64,000 nucleotides of DNA from Nocardia sp. NBC_01327 (GTDB lineage Bacteria; Actinomycetota; Actinomycetes; Mycobacteriales; Mycobacteriaceae): contig NZ_CP108383.1 in NCBI RefSeq assembly GCF_035958815.1, positions 310,001 to 374,000 of the forward strand, written 5' to 3'. The position numbers and the translations under genes are program-made. The stretch's first letter is position 1. Each line of letters starts with the position of its first letter. The notes under the pieces are model-generated. The model was not told where the DNA came from and did not search any database. It was given only the letters and a program-made list of their open reading frames with translations. Shown here one piece after another: positions 9,400 to 18,941 of the stretch.

Positions 9400-9564
9400 C
9401 CACAGAGTTGTTGATCATGAATCGCGACTACCGGACCCATCCGCCCCCGGCCACGGATATTGTGGAATCGGCCACCGGTGCCATCGACTCCGGACATCGG
9501 TGGCAGGATGCGGGTTGGGAGCAGGGTGGGGTCGGAGACAGCACGAGACTTAGGGGCGACGCCG

Positions 9565-10020
9565 GTGGATTTCAATGTTGTTGAACGCCACGAGACGCTG
9601 GTGGCCGGAACGGTGCTACGCAGCCCGGCGCTGGCTGTCGAAGGGCCGCGCCGCGCCAAAGTAGAGGAAGCCTGGAAACAGAACCTCTCGCGCAGCCTGC
9701 CCGGACCACCCGCGACCGCATATGTCGATCACGCACCCGAGATCGGGTCGTATCTGACCCATATCGTCGGCTACAAGTGCGAAACCCTGGACGACCTGCT
9801 GCCCGGCGATGTGCTGGCGCGCGTCCCCGCGGGCACCTTCGCGCTGTTCACCCGCACCGGCGAGAATCTGGGTGACACCATCGCCTCCATCTGGCGCACG
9901 GTGTGGGATCTGGAGGCCTCGGGCACGCTGGTCCGCGCGTACACCGGGGATTTCGAACGGTATCCGGACTCCCGGACCGTAGAGGTTTTCGTCGCGCTGC
10001 ACCCCGGCGCGGAGGGATAG
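9565..10020 (+). CDS. effector-binding (GyrI-like) domain protein
   Basis: This 151-residue single-domain protein resembles the AraC-type effector-binding/GyrI-like fold. The segment RVPAGTFALFTRTGENL followed by SIWRTVWDL matches the usual core, and the C-terminal strand VEVFVAL closes the fold. There is no DNA-binding domain, so it could bind a small molecule or a partner protein. GTG 9565 is chosen over upstream in-frame codons because of the AGGGG sequence about eight bases upstream. A second gene of the same family follows after five bases. Confidence 0.7.
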   Translation: MDFNVVERHETLVAGTVLRSPALAVEGPRRAKVEEAWKQNLSRSLPGPPATAYVDHAPEIGSYLTHIVGYKCETLDDLLPGDVLARVPAGTFALFTRTGENLGDTIASIWRTVWDLEASGTLVRAYTGDFERYPDSRTVEVFVALHPGAEG

Positions 10021-10025
10021 AGGCC

Positions 10026-10451
10026 GTGGATTTCGAGATCATCACCCTGGACGCGTTCTTCATCGGCGGGCTCACCATCCCCCTCGCCGGCCGTGAAGTC
10101 ACCGCACGCGACCTCGATCTGGTCAACTTCACCTGGGACCGCTACCTGGCCCGCGAGAAGAAGGTGGAACGCACCGCCGCCTACATCGGCCAGAACGACC
10201 ATGCCGTAGCGGTACTCGGCTACGAACTGGCCGGACTCGACCAGCTCGACACCGGCGACGTCCTCACCCGAATCCCCGCCGGGCGCTACGCGAAATTCGT
10301 GGTCTCCGACAAGCCCTACGACCTGCTCCGCACCGCCTGGGCCAAGGTCGCCAAGGCCGAAAACGCCGGAACCATCACCCGATCCCACACCGCGGAGATC
10401 GAGCGCTACACCGGACCGACCTCAGTCGAGGTCTACGTCTCCCTCGACTGA
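10026..10451 (+). CDS. effector-binding (GyrI-like) domain protein, paralog
   Basis: This is a 141-residue relative of the preceding gene. It shares the RIPAGRYAKFVV core, the LRTAWAKV helix and the final VEVYVSL strand. GTG 10026 lies five bases after the previous stop and is served by the GGAGGG inside the upstream gene's 3' end. The two probably form an operon and perhaps a heterodimer. The ligand is unknown. Confidence 0.7.
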   Translation: MDFEIITLDAFFIGGLTIPLAGREVTARDLDLVNFTWDRYLAREKKVERTAAYIGQNDHAVAVLGYELAGLDQLDTGDVLTRIPAGRYAKFVVSDKPYDLLRTAWAKVAKAENAGTITRSHTAEIERYTGPTSVEVYVSLD

Positions 10452-10488
10452 ATTTTCTGCCTCCGCTTCGCTCCGGCGGGTTCGCGGC
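10452..10488. repeat. dispersed repeat, copy 1
   Basis: A stretch of about 37 bases just after the effector-binding gene aligns, with several mismatches and one gap, to 59164-59200. The shared core is CGCTCCGG, then CGGG, then TCGCGGC. This looks like a dispersed intergenic repeat of the genome. Confidence 0.4.
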
Positions 10489-10556
10489 GTGGATGTTGTT
10501 GCGAGGCTGCGGATGCCGAGTCGGTTGCGAACCTTGGGCGCGGTCGAAGACAGCAA

Positions 10557-10590
10557 AAGCCCGGCCGGAGTTGAACTTCCGGCCGGGCTT
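10557..10590 (-). terminator. rho-independent terminator of ino1
   Basis: A 12-bp perfect GC-rich stem (10557-10568 with 10579-10590) has a 10-base loop. Read on the minus strand it is followed by TTTT, and it sits 26 bases past the ino1 stop codon. Confidence 0.85.
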
Positions 10591-10615
10591 CCCTCACCTG
10601 CGTGGTGTGTTGCTA

Positions 10616-11716
10616 CTACTCGGCGCCGATGATGAACGCTTCGAGCTGCTCGCGGGCGACATCGTCGGCGAGCTGCTTCGGGGGCGACTTCATCAGGTAC
10701 GCGGAGGCCGGGATGACCGGTCCGCCGATACCGCGATCGAGGGCGATCTTGGCGGCGCGGACGGCGTCGATGATGATGCCGGCCGAGTTCGGGGAGTCCC
10801 AGACCTCGAGCTTGTACTCCAGGTTCAGCGGCACGTCACCGAAGGCGCGGCCCTCGAGACGCACGTACGCCCACTTGCGGTCGTCCAGCCAGCCGACGTG
10901 ATCGGACGGGCCGATGTGCACATTGCCCGCGCCCAGATCCTTCTTCAGGTTGCTGGTGACGGCCTGGGTCTTGGAGATCTTCTTGGACTCCAGGCGCTCC
11001 CGCTCGAGCATGTTCTTGAAGTCCATATTGCCGCCGACGTTCAGCTGCATGGTGCGGTCGAGCTGCACACCGCGGTCCTCGAACAGCTTGGCCATCACGC
11101 GGTGCGTGATGGTCGCGCCGACCTGGGACTTGATGTCGTCGCCGACGATCGGGATGCCCGCATCGGTGAACTTCTTGGCCCACACCGGATCCGAGGCGAT
11201 GAACACCGGCAGCGCGTTGACGAAGGCAGCGCCCGCGTCGATGGCGCACTGCGCGTAGAACTTGTCGGCCTCTTCGGAACCCACCGGCAGGTAGGAAACC
11301 AGCACGTCGACCTTGGCGTCCTTGAGCGCCTTGACCACGTCGACCGGCTCGGCCTCGGAGAGCTCGATGGTCTCCGCGTAGTACTTGCCGATGCCGTCGA
11401 GGGTCGGGCCGCGCAGCACGGTCACATCGGACGGCGGCACATCGGAGATCTTGATGGTGTTGTTCTCGCTGGCGAAGATCGCGTCGGACAGGTCGAAACC
11501 GACCTTCTTGGCGTCGACATCGAACGCGGCGACGAACTTCACATCGCGAACGTGGTAGCGACCGAACTTGACGTGCATCAGGCCGGGCACAGTCGCGGTC
11601 TCATCCGCGTCCTTGTAGTACTGCACGCCCTGAACCAGGGACGATGCGCAGTTACCCACACCTACGATGGCCACGCGAACTTCGATGGCGCCCTCAGCCG
11701 TGTTGATTTCACTCAT
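10616..11716 (-). CDS. ino1: inositol-3-phosphate synthase
   Basis: This 366-residue enzyme converts glucose 6-phosphate to L-myo-inositol 1-phosphate using NAD, the first step toward phosphatidylinositol, mannosides and mycothiol. The N-terminus has the Rossmann motif [17 protein letters not shown], and the protein matches the short actinobacterial form closely ([33 protein letters not shown]). ATG 11716 is chosen because the protein begins MSEIN and overlaps the 3' end of the PadR gene by eight bases, so the pair is co-transcribed. The arrangement equals Rv0047c-Rv0046c in M. tuberculosis. Confidence 0.96.
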   Translation of the reverse strand: MSEINTAEGAIEVRVAIVGVGNCASSLVQGVQYYKDADETATVPGLMHVKFGRYHVRDVKFVAAFDVDAKKVGFDLSDAIFASENNTIKISDVPPSDVTVLRGPTLDGIGKYYAETIELSEAEPVDVVKALKDAKVDVLVSYLPVGSEEADKFYAQCAIDAGAAFVNALPVFIASDPVWAKKFTDAGIPIVGDDIKSQVGATITHRVMAKLFEDRGVQLDRTMQLNVGGNMDFKNMLERERLESKKISKTQAVTSNLKKDLGAGNVHIGPSDHVGWLDDRKWAYVRLEGRAFGDVPLNLEYKLEVWDSPNSAGIIIDAVRAAKIALDRGIGGPVIPASAYLMKSPPKQLADDVAREQLEAFIIGAE

Positions 11717-12266
11717 GGCCGATATTTCCCTCTTTCTGTGGTGCCGCCTTCGTCGATTGCTCCGCAGCAATCAACTCGTTGAGCCAGCGCACTTCGCGCT
11801 CGCTTGATTCGAGACCGAGTTGATGGAGCTGGCGGGTGTAGCGATCCAGTTGCCCGCTGGCTCGTTTGATCGCCTCCCGCAGTCCTTCTCGGCGCTCCTC
11901 GACTTGCCTCCGGCGCCCCTCCAAGATCCGCATTCTCGCTTCCGCGGGGGTGCGGCTGAAGAAAGCCAGATGAACGCCGAAGCCGTCGTCGGTGTAGTTC
12001 TGTGGTCCCGTATCGGCCAGGAGCTCGGCGAACCGCTCCCGGCCGGTGTCAGTCAGCTGGTAGACCCGCCGCGCACGGCGTGTTGCCAACCCCTGCGGAC
12101 TCTCCTCCGCAATGAGACCGTCGGCCTGCATGCGCCGCAGGGTCGGGTAGAGCGACCCGTAGGAGAAAGCCCGGAAAGGGCCGAGCAGACCGGTCAATCG
12201 CTTGCGCAGCTCATAGCCGTGCATGGGCGATTCGAGGAGCAGCCCGAGGATTGCCAACTCGAGCAC
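11709..12266 (-). CDS. PadR-family transcriptional regulator of ino1
   Basis: This 185-residue regulator starts at GTG 12266. The N-terminal winged helix is typical ([34 protein letters not shown]), and a C-terminal helical dimerisation domain of the Vir type follows (residues about 95-175). It is upstream of and overlaps ino1, as Rv0047c does. A perfect inverted repeat lies 57 bases upstream of the start, so autorepression of the padR-ino1 operon is the natural inference. Confidence 0.9.
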   Translation of the reverse strand: MLELAILGLLLESPMHGYELRKRLTGLLGPFRAFSYGSLYPTLRRMQADGLIAEESPQGLATRRARRVYQLTDTGRERFAELLADTGPQNYTDDGFGVHLAFFSRTPAEARMRILEGRRRQVEERREGLREAIKRASGQLDRYTRQLHQLGLESSEREVRWLNELIAAEQSTKAAPQKEGNIGHE

Positions 12267-12322
12267 CGGGCCTCACCCCCTCCTGACTGTTCTTTTCAGA
12301 CCTAACCGATGGATGCAGTTCC

Positions 12323-12347
12323 AAACTATATCGCGCCGATATAGTTT
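12323..12347. promoter_or_regulatory. PadR operator candidate
   Basis: AAACTATATCG and its exact reverse complement are separated by three bases: a perfect 11-bp dyad. It lies in the gap between the padR-ino1 operon and the divergent DUF5318 gene, in otherwise unrelated sequence. It is AT-rich against a GC-rich background, as expected of a repressor site overlapping a promoter. Confidence 0.75.
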
Positions 12348-12440
12348 TCGTGCACTACCCGAGCAGTCGGCGCCTGACGGAACCCTGAGAGTCACGCTGG
12401 GGCGTGCGGGGGTCGCTACCCCGCAAGTACTCTGGGACGC

Positions 12441-12851
12441 GTGCGAATACAGCGGCAGGTAGTGGACTATGCGCTTCGGCGCCGGTCGCTGCTGGCCGAC
12501 GTCTATGCCGGACGTGTGGATGTGTCCGAGGTCTGTGACGCGAACCCGTATCTCCTGCGCGCGGCGAAGTTCCACGGACGCGGGAGCGAGGTCACATGCC
12601 CTATCTGCCGGAAAGAGCAGCTGACTCTCGTATCGTGGGTCTACGGTGACGGGCTGGGCCCGGTAGCCGGCTCCGCCCGCACGCCGGAGGAGTTGATCCG
12701 GCTGGCCGAGTCTCGCGAGGAGTTCTCGGTGCATGTGGTCGAGGTATGCCGGACCTGCAGCTGGAACCATCTGGTGCAGTCCTATGTGGTGGGCCAGACC
12801 CCGGCGCCGGGGCGCCGCCGTACCGGCAACCGCCGCCGCGCGGCCGAGTGA
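12441..12851 (+). CDS. DUF5318 family protein
   Basis: This 136-residue protein starts at GTG 12441 and is the counterpart of Rv0049. Two CxxC pairs (CPIC and CRTC) suggest a small zinc-ribbon. The C-terminus is basic (RRRTGNRRR). It diverges from padR-ino1 and precedes ponA1. The family is conserved in mycolic-acid bacteria; its function is not known to me. Confidence 0.85.
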   Translation: MRIQRQVVDYALRRRSLLADVYAGRVDVSEVCDANPYLLRAAKFHGRGSEVTCPICRKEQLTLVSWVYGDGLGPVAGSARTPEELIRLAESREEFSVHVVEVCRTCSWNHLVQSYVVGQTPAPGRRRTGNRRRAAE

Positions 12852-12955
12852 AGGACCACGACGACTGCTGACTTGGCGGGCACACGTGTGCCCGCGCGGC
12901 CTTTCCGGCCGCATCGAGCAAGGACCGTACCGAGTAGTTATTGGAGAGCCAGGCT

Positions 12956-15772
12956 GTGACATCGCCCTATGACGACGGACCGCAAGGCGGCCGCCCCCAG
13001 CGTGGCGGTTCGCAACCCGGCCCCGGCGGCTACCCGCCGCCTCGACCGGGCGGCCCGCCGCCAGGGGGACGTCAGCCGATGCCGCCGCGTCAGGGGCAGG
13101 GTCCAGTGCCCGGTCGTGGACCGGTCCCCGGCGGGCAACCGCCGCGCGGGCCCGGCGGGCAACCGCCGCGCGCACCCCTGCCGCCGCCAGGCGGGCAGCC
13201 GCGCCGTCCCGGACCGCCGCCGCCGCGCGCCGGCTCCGATGCCACGCAGGTGGTGAACACCGGCTCCAGGCAGGCTGTGCCGGAACATCTTCAGCGCGCC
13301 GCCACCTCCGATCGCGCCGAGCGCGTCGCCGATCGCAATCCGCGAGTGGCGAATCGGGCGGCGGGAGCGGGCGCCGGAACACGTCCGCGCCCCGCCGACG
13401 ACCGCACCCGGCAACTGCCGGGTTCCGACTCCGGCGCGTCGCGACGGGTGCAGGGCGGCCCGCCGTCGGGTCCGCCGCCGCGGCGTCCCGGTGGTGAGGG
13501 TCCCGGGGGCGGTGGCGGTAGTCGCCGGCCGAAGAAGCGTTCGACGTGGAAGATCGTCCGGCGCGTCCTCTACATCTGCATGGCGCTGGGCATCGTGCTG
13601 CCGAGTACCGCGTTCCTGGTGGCCTATTCGACCGTGGACGTGCCGAAGCCCGGTGACCTGAAGACCAATCAGGTGGCCACCATCTTCAATGCCGACGGCA
13701 CCACGGTGCTGTCCAAAGTCGTTCCGCCGGACGGCAACCGGTCCGATGTGAGCATCGACCAGATTCCGCCGACCCTGCGCAATGCGGTGATCGCCGCCGA
13801 GGATCGCGACTTCTACACCAATCCGGGCTTCTCCATCTCCGGCTTCGTCCGTGCCGCACGCGACAATGTGATGGGCAAGGCCAGTGCCGGTGGTGGTTCC
13901 ACGATCACCCAGCAGTATGTGAAGAACTCGATGGTCGGTGACGAACACTCACTGACCCGAAAGATGCACGAGCTGGTGATCTCGGCCAAGATGGCGCGGC
14001 AGTGGTCCAAGGACGACATTCTCACCGCGTACCTGAACACCATCTATTTCGGTCGCGGCGCGTACGGCATCAATGCGGCGGCCAAGGCGTATTTCGACAA
14101 GAAGGTCTCGGACCTGGACGTCGCCGAGGGCGCCATGCTGGCCGCCACGATTCAGCAGCCGTCCAATCTGGATCCGGAGAAGAATCCCAAGGGTGCGCAG
14201 CAGCGCTGGAACTATGTGCTCGACGGCATGGTGTCCGGCGGCAATCTGTCGGCCTCCGATCGCGCGGGTATGCAGTATCCGCAGGTGATTTCGGGCGCCA
14301 AGGCCGCGGGTGACAACACCCTCGACAGCGGCCCGGAGGGCTTGATCAAGACGCAGGTCCTCAAGGAGCTCGAGGCCGCGGGCATCAGCTCGCGGGAGCT
14401 GAATACCGAAGGCCTGCAGGTCACCACGACCATCGACGCGAAGGCGCAGCAGGCGGCCATCGACTCGGTCAACAAGACCATGGACGGCGAACCCGACATC
14501 CTCCGCACCGCGGTGGTTTCGGTGGATCCGAAGACCGGTGCGGTGCGCGCGTACTACGGCGGCTCCGACGGCCAGGGCTTCGATTTCGCGAATGCCGGTC
14601 TGCCGCCGGGCTCCTCGTTCAAGGTGTTCGGCCTGGCCGAGAACCTGGAGATGGGCAAGCCGCTCTCGACGATGTACGACTCCTCGGCCGTCACCGTGAA
14701 CGGCATCAAGATCAGCAACGTCGCCAATGAGACCTGTGGCACCTGCACCATCGCCGAGGCGCTCAAGCGGTCGCTGAACACCAGCTTCTATCGCATGGAA
14801 CTGGATATGCCGGGCAACGGCCCGCAGAAGATCGCCGATATGGCGCACAAGATGGGCATCCCGGAAAACATTCCGGGCGTGGGCAAGTCGCTCACCGAGG
14901 CGGACGGCAGCGGTCCCAACAACGGCATCGTGCTGGGTCAGTACCAGGTGCGGGCCCTCGATATGGCGTCCGCGTACGCCACCTTCGCGGCCTCGGGCGT
15001 CTATCACGCACCGCACCTGGTGCAGAAGGTCGTGACCTCCGACGGCACGGTGCTGCTGGATCGCGGCGATGTCGCGGGCGAGCAGCGTGTCGCCGCGGCG
15101 GTCGCCGACAATGTCACCGACGCCATGAAGCCCATCGCGGCGTACTCCCGCAATCACAACCTGGCCAACGGCCGCGAATCCGCGACCAAGACCGGTACCA
15201 ACCAGCTCGGCGACACCGATGAGAACCGCGACGCCTGGATGGTCGGCTTCACCCCGGAGCTGTCGACGGCGGTATGGGTCGGCACCGAACAGGGCGTGAA
15301 GTTGCGCAATGCCAACGGTGTTCAGATCTACGGTTCCGGTCTGCCCGCCGATATCTGGAAGGGCACCATGGACGGTGCGCTGAAGGGCGTGCCGAACAGC
15401 AAGTTCCCCAAGCCGGCCCCGATCAACGGGCAGGCGGGTGTGCCCTCGTGGTCCGCGCCGTACACCGCGCCCTCGACCACGGAGGCGCCGGTGCTGCCGC
15501 CGGTGGTGACCCAGAGTCAGGTGGAGATCCTGCCCGGTATCACGATTCCGGTGCCCGGTCTGGCGCCGAATCCGCAGAACCAGCAGCGTTCACAGCCGCA
15601 GCAGCAACAGTCGCAGGATCCCGGCGCGGGTCCGCTGCCCGGGCAGCCCGTCGCACCGGCCGACGGCGGCGCCGCCGTGACCACCACGCCCAATGCGAAC
15701 GGTTACGGAAACGGCGGTTACGGCAATGGCAATGGGAACGGCAACGGCAACGGGTCCCCGCGTAGTCGGTAG
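12956..15772 (+). CDS. ponA1: class A penicillin-binding protein, PonA1-like
   Basis: This 938-residue bifunctional peptidoglycan synthase has a disordered Pro/Gly/Arg-rich cytoplasmic region (about 1-198), a membrane anchor near 200-224, a family 51 glycosyltransferase with the catalytic Glu in AAEDRDFY near 280, and a transpeptidase with SSFK near 551, SLN near 605 and KTG near 744. The C-terminal tail is rich in Gln, then Gly/Asn repeats. GTG 12956 is picked for the GGAGAG seven bases upstream; TTG 12941 is the alternative. Position between DUF5318 and a GT87 gene matches Rv0050. It is paralogous to the PBP at 7186. Confidence 0.93.
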   Translation: MTSPYDDGPQGGRPQRGGSQPGPGGYPPPRPGGPPPGGRQPMPPRQGQGPVPGRGPVPGGQPPRGPGGQPPRAPLPPPGGQPRRPGPPPPRAGSDATQVVNTGSRQAVPEHLQRAATSDRAERVADRNPRVANRAAGAGAGTRPRPADDRTRQLPGSDSGASRRVQGGPPSGPPPRRPGGEGPGGGGGSRRPKKRSTWKIVRRVLYICMALGIVLPSTAFLVAYSTVDVPKPGDLKTNQVATIFNADGTTVLSKVVPPDGNRSDVSIDQIPPTLRNAVIAAEDRDFYTNPGFSISGFVRAARDNVMGKASAGGGSTITQQYVKNSMVGDEHSLTRKMHELVISAKMARQWSKDDILTAYLNTIYFGRGAYGINAAAKAYFDKKVSDLDVAEGAMLAATIQQPSNLDPEKNPKGAQQRWNYVLDGMVSGGNLSASDRAGMQYPQVISGAKAAGDNTLDSGPEGLIKTQVLKELEAAGISSRELNTEGLQVTTTIDAKAQQAAIDSVNKTMDGEPDILRTAVVSVDPKTGAVRAYYGGSDGQGFDFANAGLPPGSSFKVFGLAENLEMGKPLSTMYDSSAVTVNGIKISNVANETCGTCTIAEALKRSLNTSFYRMELDMPGNGPQKIADMAHKMGIPENIPGVGKSLTEADGSGPNNGIVLGQYQVRALDMASAYATFAASGVYHAPHLVQKVVTSDGTVLLDRGDVAGEQRVAAAVADNVTDAMKPIAAYSRNHNLANGRESATKTGTNQLGDTDENRDAWMVGFTPELSTAVWVGTEQGVKLRNANGVQIYGSGLPADIWKGTMDGALKGVPNSKFPKPAPINGQAGVPSWSAPYTAPSTTEAPVLPPVVTQSQVEILPGITIPVPGLAPNPQNQQRSQPQQQQSQDPGAGPLPGQPVAPADGGAAVTTTPNANGYGNGGYGNGNGNGNGNGSPRSR

Positions 15773-15781
15773 CCTCGAGCC

Positions 15782-17422
15782 GTGATCGAGGAAGTGGAGC
15801 ACCGGCCGGCCGCCAGTGGCGAGTCGGCCGGTGGTGCATCGCAGCCGTCCTACGTCTCCCCCGCACCGCTCGCCGCGGATCTGCGGTCGGTGGACGACCG
15901 GGACAAGCCGAGCCGCACCGATACCCTGACCGCGCAGCTGTGCGATCTGATCGGCGGACCGGTCGGCGATCACGCGGTGATCGGCCGGGTCCGGTTCTGG
16001 ACGCCCATGCGCGTGCTCATGGCCTTCGCGGTGCTGTTCCTCGCGCTGAGCTGGTTCGGGAAGGCGGGCTGTATTCAGCAACGTCCAGATGCCGACGGCG
16101 TACTGGGATTGGATTGGAACAACGGCCGCCAGTACGTGGCCATGTGCTACTCGGACACGGTGCCGCTCTACGGCGCAGAGCATTTGAACGAGGGCGCGTT
16201 CCCGTACAAGAAGCAGTGGACCGATTTCGGCGCGGACGGCAAGCCGCAGGTCCGGTACATGGAGTATCCGGTGCTGTCGGGTCTCTACCAGTACGCGGCC
16301 ATGGGAATCGCCAAGGCGTGGAAGCAATCTCCGCTGCCGGGCGCGCTCGAGGTGGTCATCTACTTCAATGTGGTCGCGGTCGGGCTGGCCCTGGCGTGGC
16401 TGGTAACGGTATGGGCGTCAGCGCAATTGGCGGGACGGCGAGTGTGGGATGCCGGGCTGGTGGCGCTCTCGCCGCTGGTGCTGGTGCACGCGTTCACCAA
16501 TTTCGACACGCTCGCAACGGCTTTCGCGGCCGCCGGCCTGCTGGCCTGGGCACGGCGCAGACCGGTGCTTGCGGGCATACTGCTCGGACTCGGCGGTGCG
16601 ACGAAGTTGTATCCACTGCTACTGCTGGGCCCGATTCTCATTCTGTGCCTGCGGGCCGAGCGCCTGGGCGAGGACGATGCGCGCTGGGGCGGTCTGCGGC
16701 CGCTGCGGGCCGGCGGTGCGGCGGCCGCGGCGGCGGTGATCACCTGGCTGGTGGTGAACGCGCCCATCGCGTTCCTGTACAACGAGGGCTGGCGAGAGTT
16801 CTTCCGGCTCAATACCGATCGTCATGCCGACCCGGATTCGGTCTACAACGTGATCAGCTCGTTCACCGGCTGGCAGGGCTTCGACGGGGTGCTCAAATCC
16901 ACCGATACGCCGACGGTTCTGAATCTGGTGTCGCTGCTGCTGTTCGTCATCGCGTGCGCGGGCATCGGCTGGATCGGTCTGACTGCCGCCCGCCGACCGC
17001 GCCTGGCGCAGTTGGCCTTTCTGGTGATCGCGGCCTTCCTGCTGACCAATAAGGTGTGGAGCCCGCAGTATTCGCTGTGGCTGGTGCCGATTGCCGTGCT
17101 GGCGCTGCCGCAGCGGCGAATCCTGCTGGCGTGGATGAGCATCGACGCGCTGGTGTGGGTGCCGCGCATGTACTACTACCTGGGCACCGACCGTAAGGGC
17201 CTGCCCGAGCAGTGGTTCACCACCACGGTCGCGCTGCGCGATCTCACGGTGATCGCGCTGTGCTTCCTGGTGATTCGGCAGATCTACCGGCCCGAACACG
17301 ATCCGGTGCGCCGGGACGGCGCGGACGACCCCGGCGGCGGGCTGCTGGATCGCGCCCCCGATCCGGAGTATCCGTGGTTGCCGCCGCGGCTGCGTCCGAG
17401 GACATCGGTCGGCGTCACCTAG
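15782..17422 (+). CDS. GT87/DUF2029 membrane glycosyltransferase, Rv0051-like
   Basis: This 546-residue polytopic protein starts at GTG 15782, nine bases after ponA1, so the two are likely co-transcribed. About ten hydrophobic segments start near residue 75. The family is GT-C fold and uses polyprenyl-phosphate sugar donors at the outer face of the membrane; in actinobacteria it is usually called an alpha-mannosyltransferase. Shared marks with the second copy at 38842 are the CYSD motif in the first outer loop and EYPVLSGL. The position equals Rv0051. Acceptor and sugar are unknown. Confidence 0.85.
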   Translation: MIEEVEHRPAASGESAGGASQPSYVSPAPLAADLRSVDDRDKPSRTDTLTAQLCDLIGGPVGDHAVIGRVRFWTPMRVLMAFAVLFLALSWFGKAGCIQQRPDADGVLGLDWNNGRQYVAMCYSDTVPLYGAEHLNEGAFPYKKQWTDFGADGKPQVRYMEYPVLSGLYQYAAMGIAKAWKQSPLPGALEVVIYFNVVAVGLALAWLVTVWASAQLAGRRVWDAGLVALSPLVLVHAFTNFDTLATAFAAAGLLAWARRRPVLAGILLGLGGATKLYPLLLLGPILILCLRAERLGEDDARWGGLRPLRAGGAAAAAAVITWLVVNAPIAFLYNEGWREFFRLNTDRHADPDSVYNVISSFTGWQGFDGVLKSTDTPTVLNLVSLLLFVIACAGIGWIGLTAARRPRLAQLAFLVIAAFLLTNKVWSPQYSLWLVPIAVLALPQRRILLAWMSIDALVWVPRMYYYLGTDRKGLPEQWFTTTVALRDLTVIALCFLVIRQIYRPEHDPVRRDGADDPGGGLLDRAPDPEYPWLPPRLRPRTSVGVT

Positions 17423-17443
17423 CGCAACAGCCCGGATAAGATT

Positions 17444-17474
17444 CGGCCCCGCACTCATTCGGAGTGCGGGGCCG
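17444..17474. terminator. bidirectional terminator
   Basis: A 13-bp perfect stem (17444-17456 with 17462-17474) with a five-base loop lies between the convergent GT87 and TerD-domain genes, 16 to 22 bases from either stop codon. Confidence 0.85.
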
Positions 17475-17489
17475 AGTTGTCTGCCGGAC

Positions 17490-18941
17490 CTAGTTCTGTA
17501 CGAAGCGGCCGAGCTGGGGTACCGCCTCGCCCGGATGCTTGGCCTGGAAGCCTTCGCCGATCGCTTCGAGTTTCCAGTCTTGGCTGCCGTTCGGGCGGTA
17601 GACCTTGGCCATGGCCATGGCGGTGAAATTCGCACCGCCGGGCAGGGTGAAGCGCGCCAGTTCGGCATTGTTGGTGCCGTCGACCAAGCGGCAGAAGGCA
17701 TTCGCCAGCTGTTCGAAGGTGTGCCCCTTGTAGGAGGTCACGATGAACACCAGGCTGGTGACCTGCGCGGGGAGGCGGGTGAGGTCGACCAGGATGACCT
17801 CGTCGTCGCCGTCGCCCTCACCGGTGAGATTGTCGCCCTGGTGGCGCACGGAGCCGTCCTTGGAGGCGAGGCTGCCGTAGTAGACGACATCCACCGGACT
17901 CGCGCCGGCGAACATCACCACCGAGGCGTCGAGATCGACGTCGGGCGCGCGGTTTCCGAACATGCCGCCGCGCTTGACCGGGTCCCAGCCGAGCCCCATC
18001 TTCACGTAGGTGAGGGCCGCGCCACCTTCTTTACGCAGGTTGATGCGCTGACCCTTGACCAGGCTGACGGCATGGTTGTTCGGCAGATCGCGATCGGCGG
18101 GCTGCGCCGGTGCGGAGCCGTATCCGGGCGGGGGCGGAAACCCCTGCTGTGGATAGCCCTGCGGCGGAGGCGGATACCCCGAACCCTGGGGCGGGGGCGG
18201 ATACCCCGATCCTTGCGGCTGGGGCGGATAGCCCGGGCCCTGCGGCGGATAGGAGCCGGGCGCGGAATAGCCCTCGTTCGGGTCGGCCGTCGGATAACCC
18301 ACGGCGGGCGAGAATTCGGCCGGGGCGGGCGGCGGATAACCGCCGGTCGGCGCGAACTGCGGGGGCGCAGGCGGCGGATAGCCCGCCGCGGGCGCGAACT
18401 GCGGGGCCGGCGCGGCGGCGGGAGCAGCGGACTGCGACTCGCTCACCTGCACACCGTGATCGGTGACCAGTGCGCCGAATCCGCCCGCATACCCCTGACC
18501 GACCGCGCGCACCTTCCAACTGCCCTGCCGCCGATAGACTTCCAGCGCGATAACGATGGATTCGGCCTGCAGGCCCTCGATCCGGTACTCGAACAGGGCA
18601 TTTCCGCCCAGATCGGCGACCGTGGCGACGGGCGGGGCGATGCGGCCGAAATTGCTGCCGGGCTCGTCGAGGGTGACGACCGCACGAATCTGCTCGATAT
18701 CGGCGGGCACCGCGGCCAGCGAAATCACCAGGCCGGCGGGCTGACCGGATGCCCCGGGCTGCAACTTCACCCCGGGCCCGTTCGGATGATTGAAGAACAC
18801 GAAGTCGGCATCGGACCGAACCTTGCCGTGCTCGGTGACCAGGAGCGCGGACAGATCCGCGGGTGCGGCGATCTGCACGCTGATCACCACATCGTTGACA
18901 TTCAAAGGACCGTTCTGGCCCTTCACCAATGCTGCGGACAA
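17490..18941 (-). CDS. double TerD-domain protein with proline-rich linker
   Basis: This 483-residue protein has two TerD domains, at about 1-170 and 310-483. They are joined by a long linker of Tyr/Pro/Gly/Ala repeats (AGYPPPAP, GSGYPPPPQ). TerD domains bind Ca2+; the C-terminal one keeps the acidic loops (DLDASVVMF and HQGDNLTGEGDGDDE), the N-terminal one is less acidic. A TTG start at 18941 with a GAAGGG site six bases upstream fits the TerD N-terminus; the open frame continues to 19262 but that part does not look coding. It lies 16 kb from the main Ter island and may act with it. Confidence 0.85.
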   Translation of the reverse strand: MSAALVKGQNGPLNVNDVVISVQIAAPADLSALLVTEHGKVRSDADFVFFNHPNGPGVKLQPGASGQPAGLVISLAAVPADIEQIRAVVTLDEPGSNFGRIAPPVATVADLGGNALFEYRIEGLQAESIVIALEVYRRQGSWKVRAVGQGYAGGFGALVTDHGVQVSESQSAAPAAAPAPQFAPAAGYPPPAPPQFAPTGGYPPPAPAEFSPAVGYPTADPNEGYSAPGSYPPQGPGYPPQPQGSGYPPPPQGSGYPPPPQGYPQQGFPPPPGYGSAPAQPADRDLPNNHAVSLVKGQRINLRKEGGAALTYVKMGLGWDPVKRGGMFGNRAPDVDLDASVVMFAGASPVDVVYYGSLASKDGSVRHQGDNLTGEGDGDDEVILVDLTRLPAQVTSLVFIVTSYKGHTFEQLANAFCRLVDGTNNAELARFTLPGGANFTAMAMAKVYRPNGSQDWKLEAIGEGFQAKHPGEAVPQLGRFVQN

